Part shown: one piece after another, positions 62,218 to 64,000 of the stretch
Layout of the letters: the number at the start of each line of letters is the position of its first letter
Position numbering within the stretch: position 1 is the first letter of the stretch
Assembly (NCBI GenBank): GCA_002366835.1
Contig: DFBZ01000038.1
Coordinates: 87,965-151,964, forward strand
Direction of reading: 5' to 3'
Source of the DNA: Gammaproteobacteria bacterium UBA3067
GTDB taxonomy: Bacteria; Pseudomonadota; Gammaproteobacteria; Pseudomonadales; UBA3067
Length of the DNA stretch: 64,000 bases
Program-made: the position numbers and the translations under genes
Notes under the pieces: model-generated
What the model was told of the DNA's origin: nothing
Seen by the model: the letters and a program-made list of their open reading frames with translations, nothing else
Database searches by the model: none

Positions 62218-62859
62218 TCATGCAGGGGATTGATGGAAAGGCGACATGGAGTTTGCGGTATTTAGAATATGTTTCTTACGGAACATCAGCTCCCACTCGC
62301 TTCCGCCAAGTTCTCGCCAAAGGTGTGCGGAGCGTACGCCGGCAAATAATACGGCGCATAGTTTTTCCTTTTGCGCAGGGGACATTAGTAGCGATGGTCG
62401 GCCGTGAATAATAACGCGATACTTGGAGCTCCCTGCTGTATCCACATACAAACTTCCCAGCTTTGAGATAACGCTGTGATTTGTTACTGAATCAAAAAAC
62501 TCTAGATGCCGTTTATGGTGCTGGATTCTGGTTTTAATCAAGGCATGAAGCGCTTGGTGACGTGATATAACGCGCTCAATGCGAATAAGCGCTTTGGAGT
62601 ATGCCAGCCAACGGGCCGCAGATTCATCTCGGGGCTTACTTAGGGCGACCTGTAAGGCGCAGATGCCAAGTTCAGCCTGGTATTCAGCATCGTAGACATC
62701 CGATACCGAGCGAGGGTTTGTTTGAAAAACACTATTGATAGACTCAGCGAAACTTTCTTCTGGCACCTGGCCAATTGTCGAAAGAGAGTCCACGAGATTG
62801 GCTGCTTGAAAAATCCCCGCGAGGGCAAGGGTTTTATCTTGCTGCTTGCTGTCTATCAT
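62218..62859 (-). CDS. hflD: High-frequency lysogenization protein HflD homologue
   Basis: The 213-residue protein matches HflD, which in E. coli binds phage lambda CII and sits at the membrane periphery. It opens with QDKTLALAGIFQAANLVDSL and has helical segments with QAELGICALQVALS and a central KALIRIERVISRHQAL, plus LFAGVRSAHLWRELGGSEW. The start at 62859 (MIDSKQQ) is preferred to 62883. It follows mnmA by about 135 bp, as in E. coli and Pseudomonas (mnmA-hflD). Confidence 0.92.
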   Translation of the reverse strand: MIDSKQQDKTLALAGIFQAANLVDSLSTIGQVPEESFAESINSVFQTNPRSVSDVYDAEYQAELGICALQVALSKPRDESAARWLAYSKALIRIERVISRHQALHALIKTRIQHHKRHLEFFDSVTNHSVISKLGSLYVDTAGSSKYRVIIHGRPSLLMSPAQKEKLCAVLFAGVRSAHLWRELGGSEWELMFRKKHILNTANSMSPFHQSPA

Positions 62860-62994
62860 AACGAACCGCCGTAATGAGGGCATATCGGGAGCCCCAAGAA
62901 CCCTTTATGTTTTTATTATAGGCGTGGCAGATTCGGGTCAATGTATGATTTACGGCGTTTTTATATATTTTTGTAACTAAGCTCTGGCGGGTAC

Positions 62995-64000
62995 TTAGCT
63001 GGTGGATTCTATTACGCCTCCGCCCAGGCAGGTCATTCCATCGTAAAATACAACGTATTGGCCTGGGGTCACTGCGCGCTGTTGCTCATTAAAGTCCACT
63101 TGGTATACGCCGCTTTCAGACATTTTTAAAACACATTCCTGATCTGGCTGGCGATAACGGGTTTTAGCAAAGCAGTGATAAGGAAGACTGGGTGCCTGCC
63201 CAGATACCCACTCGATTTTGCTACAGGTGAGGGTATGGGAGAATAACATGGGGTGATTATTGCCTTGGGCGACAATCAACTGGTTGCTATCAAGGTTTTT
63301 CCCTACAACGTACCAGGGTGATTCACTATGGTCACTTAAGCCACCTATGCCAATCCCCTGCCGTTGGCCAAGGGTGTAAAACATGAGCCCCCGATGTTTG
63401 CCTATGGCTTCGCCTTCATCGCTCACAACCTCACCAGGCTGGGCGGGAATATAGCGCTCCAGAAAATCGTTAAAACGACGCTCTCCAATAAAACAGATGC
63501 CCGTGCTGTCTTTTTTATCGTGATTAGTGAAGCCAAGTTTCTCTGCAATTTTACGCACTTCGGGTTTTTCCAGAGCGCCGATGGGAAACAAGGTTTTTGC
63601 AATCTGTTGCCCGCTGACGGCATGGAGGAAGTAGGTTTGATCCTTGTTGGTATCCGCACCTTTTAGGAGCTTGGCGGTATCGCTATCGCTTGATCTCTGC
63701 GCGTAATGTCCGGTGGCTATATAGTCAGCCCCTAGCTCGACGGCGTAGTCAAGGAAGGCTTTAAATTTGATTTCCTTGTTGCAAAGTATGTCGGGATTGG
63801 GAGTGCGTCCCGCTTTGTATTCAGCGATAAAGTGCTCAAATACATTGTCCCAGTATTCAGCTGCAAAATTAGCCGTATGCAGTGTAATGCCGAGTTGTTC
63901 GCACACACTTTGGGCATCTTTGAGGTCTTCAATAGCTGTGCAGTATTCGGTTCCATCATCCTCTTCCCAGTTTTTCATGAACAGCCCTTCTACTTTATAA
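62995..64000 (-). CDS. mnmA: tRNA 2-thiouridylase MnmA, 5' end outside window
   Basis: MnmA thiolates U34 of tRNA-Lys, -Glu and -Gln using ATP and a persulfide relay from IscS/Tus. The visible C-terminal 335 residues include FMKNWEEDDG near the PP-loop, DILCNKEIKF and STGICFIGERRF with the two catalytic Cys, FYTLGQRQGIGIGG and the C-terminal OB/beta domain (SESGVYQVDFNEQQRAVTPGQYVVFYDG). The frame runs open off the window end; the N-terminal PP-loop residues lie beyond 64000. The flanking hflD gene supports the call. Confidence 0.96.
   Translation of the reverse strand, partial: YKVEGLFMKNWEEDDGTEYCTAIEDLKDAQSVCEQLGITLHTANFAAEYWDNVFEHFIAEYKAGRTPNPDILCNKEIKFKAFLDYAVELGADYIATGHYAQRSSDSDTAKLLKGADTNKDQTYFLHAVSGQQIAKTLFPIGALEKPEVRKIAEKLGFTNHDKKDSTGICFIGERRFNDFLERYIPAQPGEVVSDEGEAIGKHRGLMFYTLGQRQGIGIGGLSDHSESPWYVVGKNLDSNQLIVAQGNNHPMLFSHTLTCSKIEWVSGQAPSLPYHCFAKTRYRQPDQECVLKMSESGVYQVDFNEQQRAVTPGQYVVFYDGMTCLGGGVIESTS

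Overview
The window looks like the chromosome of a free-living gammaproteobacterium, probably a marine member of the Cellvibrionales/Pseudomonadales. The reasons are the GntR-prpB-prpC-acnD-prpF form of the methylcitrate cycle, the moxR-DUF58-tgpA trio, purM-purN followed by a DUF3108 gene, mnmA next to hflD, and a secreted pectinacetylesterase-like enzyme. Base composition is moderate and no tRNA, rRNA or CRISPR array was seen. All family names come from reading motifs; no database search was run.

Region by region. (1) 1-5.5 kb is accessory DNA: a group II intron whose 5' end lies outside the window, the ankyrin-repeat coding frame it abuts, a secreted pectinacetylesterase-like gene flanked by an inverted copy of its own 3' end, a decayed REP-associated tyrosine transposase (RAYT), and a secreted protein of unknown function. 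(2) 5.7-12.5 kb is the propionate (2-methylcitrate) operon with its GntR regulator. (3) 12.5-16.8 kb holds a cold-shock gene, a TIGR00027-type methyltransferase, an aldehyde dehydrogenase, a REP-like palindrome and an IS200-like transposase relic. (4) 16.8-26.4 kb is a polyhydroxyalkanoate (PHA) locus: a class III synthase (phaE, phaC) with a Zn alcohol dehydrogenase, a large CoA-transferase and a CoA-acylating aldehyde dehydrogenase on the minus strand, then phaR, an alpha/beta hydrolase and a phasin gene. No phaA or phaB is present in the window. (5) 27.0-36.4 kb is a five-gene minus-strand cluster of circularly permuted ATP-grasp, alpha-E and transglutaminase-like proteins, with both a split and a fused ATP-grasp/alpha-E pair. 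(6) 37.3-46.9 kb mixes a lipoprotein, a CBS-domain protein, an exported methyltransferase-like protein, a coniferyl-aldehyde-type dehydrogenase, argD-argF with an overlapping FbpC-like ABC ATPase, a nitronate monooxygenase and a zinc-ribbon protein. (7) 47.7-51.7 kb is moxR-DUF58-tgpA. (8) 52-64 kb contains a small membrane protein, a hybrid sensor kinase, then housekeeping genes metG, dcd, DUF3108, purN, purM, a DUF6316-like gene, a coiled-coil protein, hflD and the 3' part of mnmA.

The most interesting functional idea is the PHA locus. Its synthase is encoded with enzymes that could turn an alcohol, hydroxy acid or semialdehyde into a hydroxyacyl-CoA, in place of the usual thiolase/reductase pair, and it lies close to the propionyl-CoA-consuming methylcitrate operon. 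The window also carries several small mobile-element relics and two MITE-like elements with long perfect terminal inverted repeats (26841-26990 and 55269-55498).
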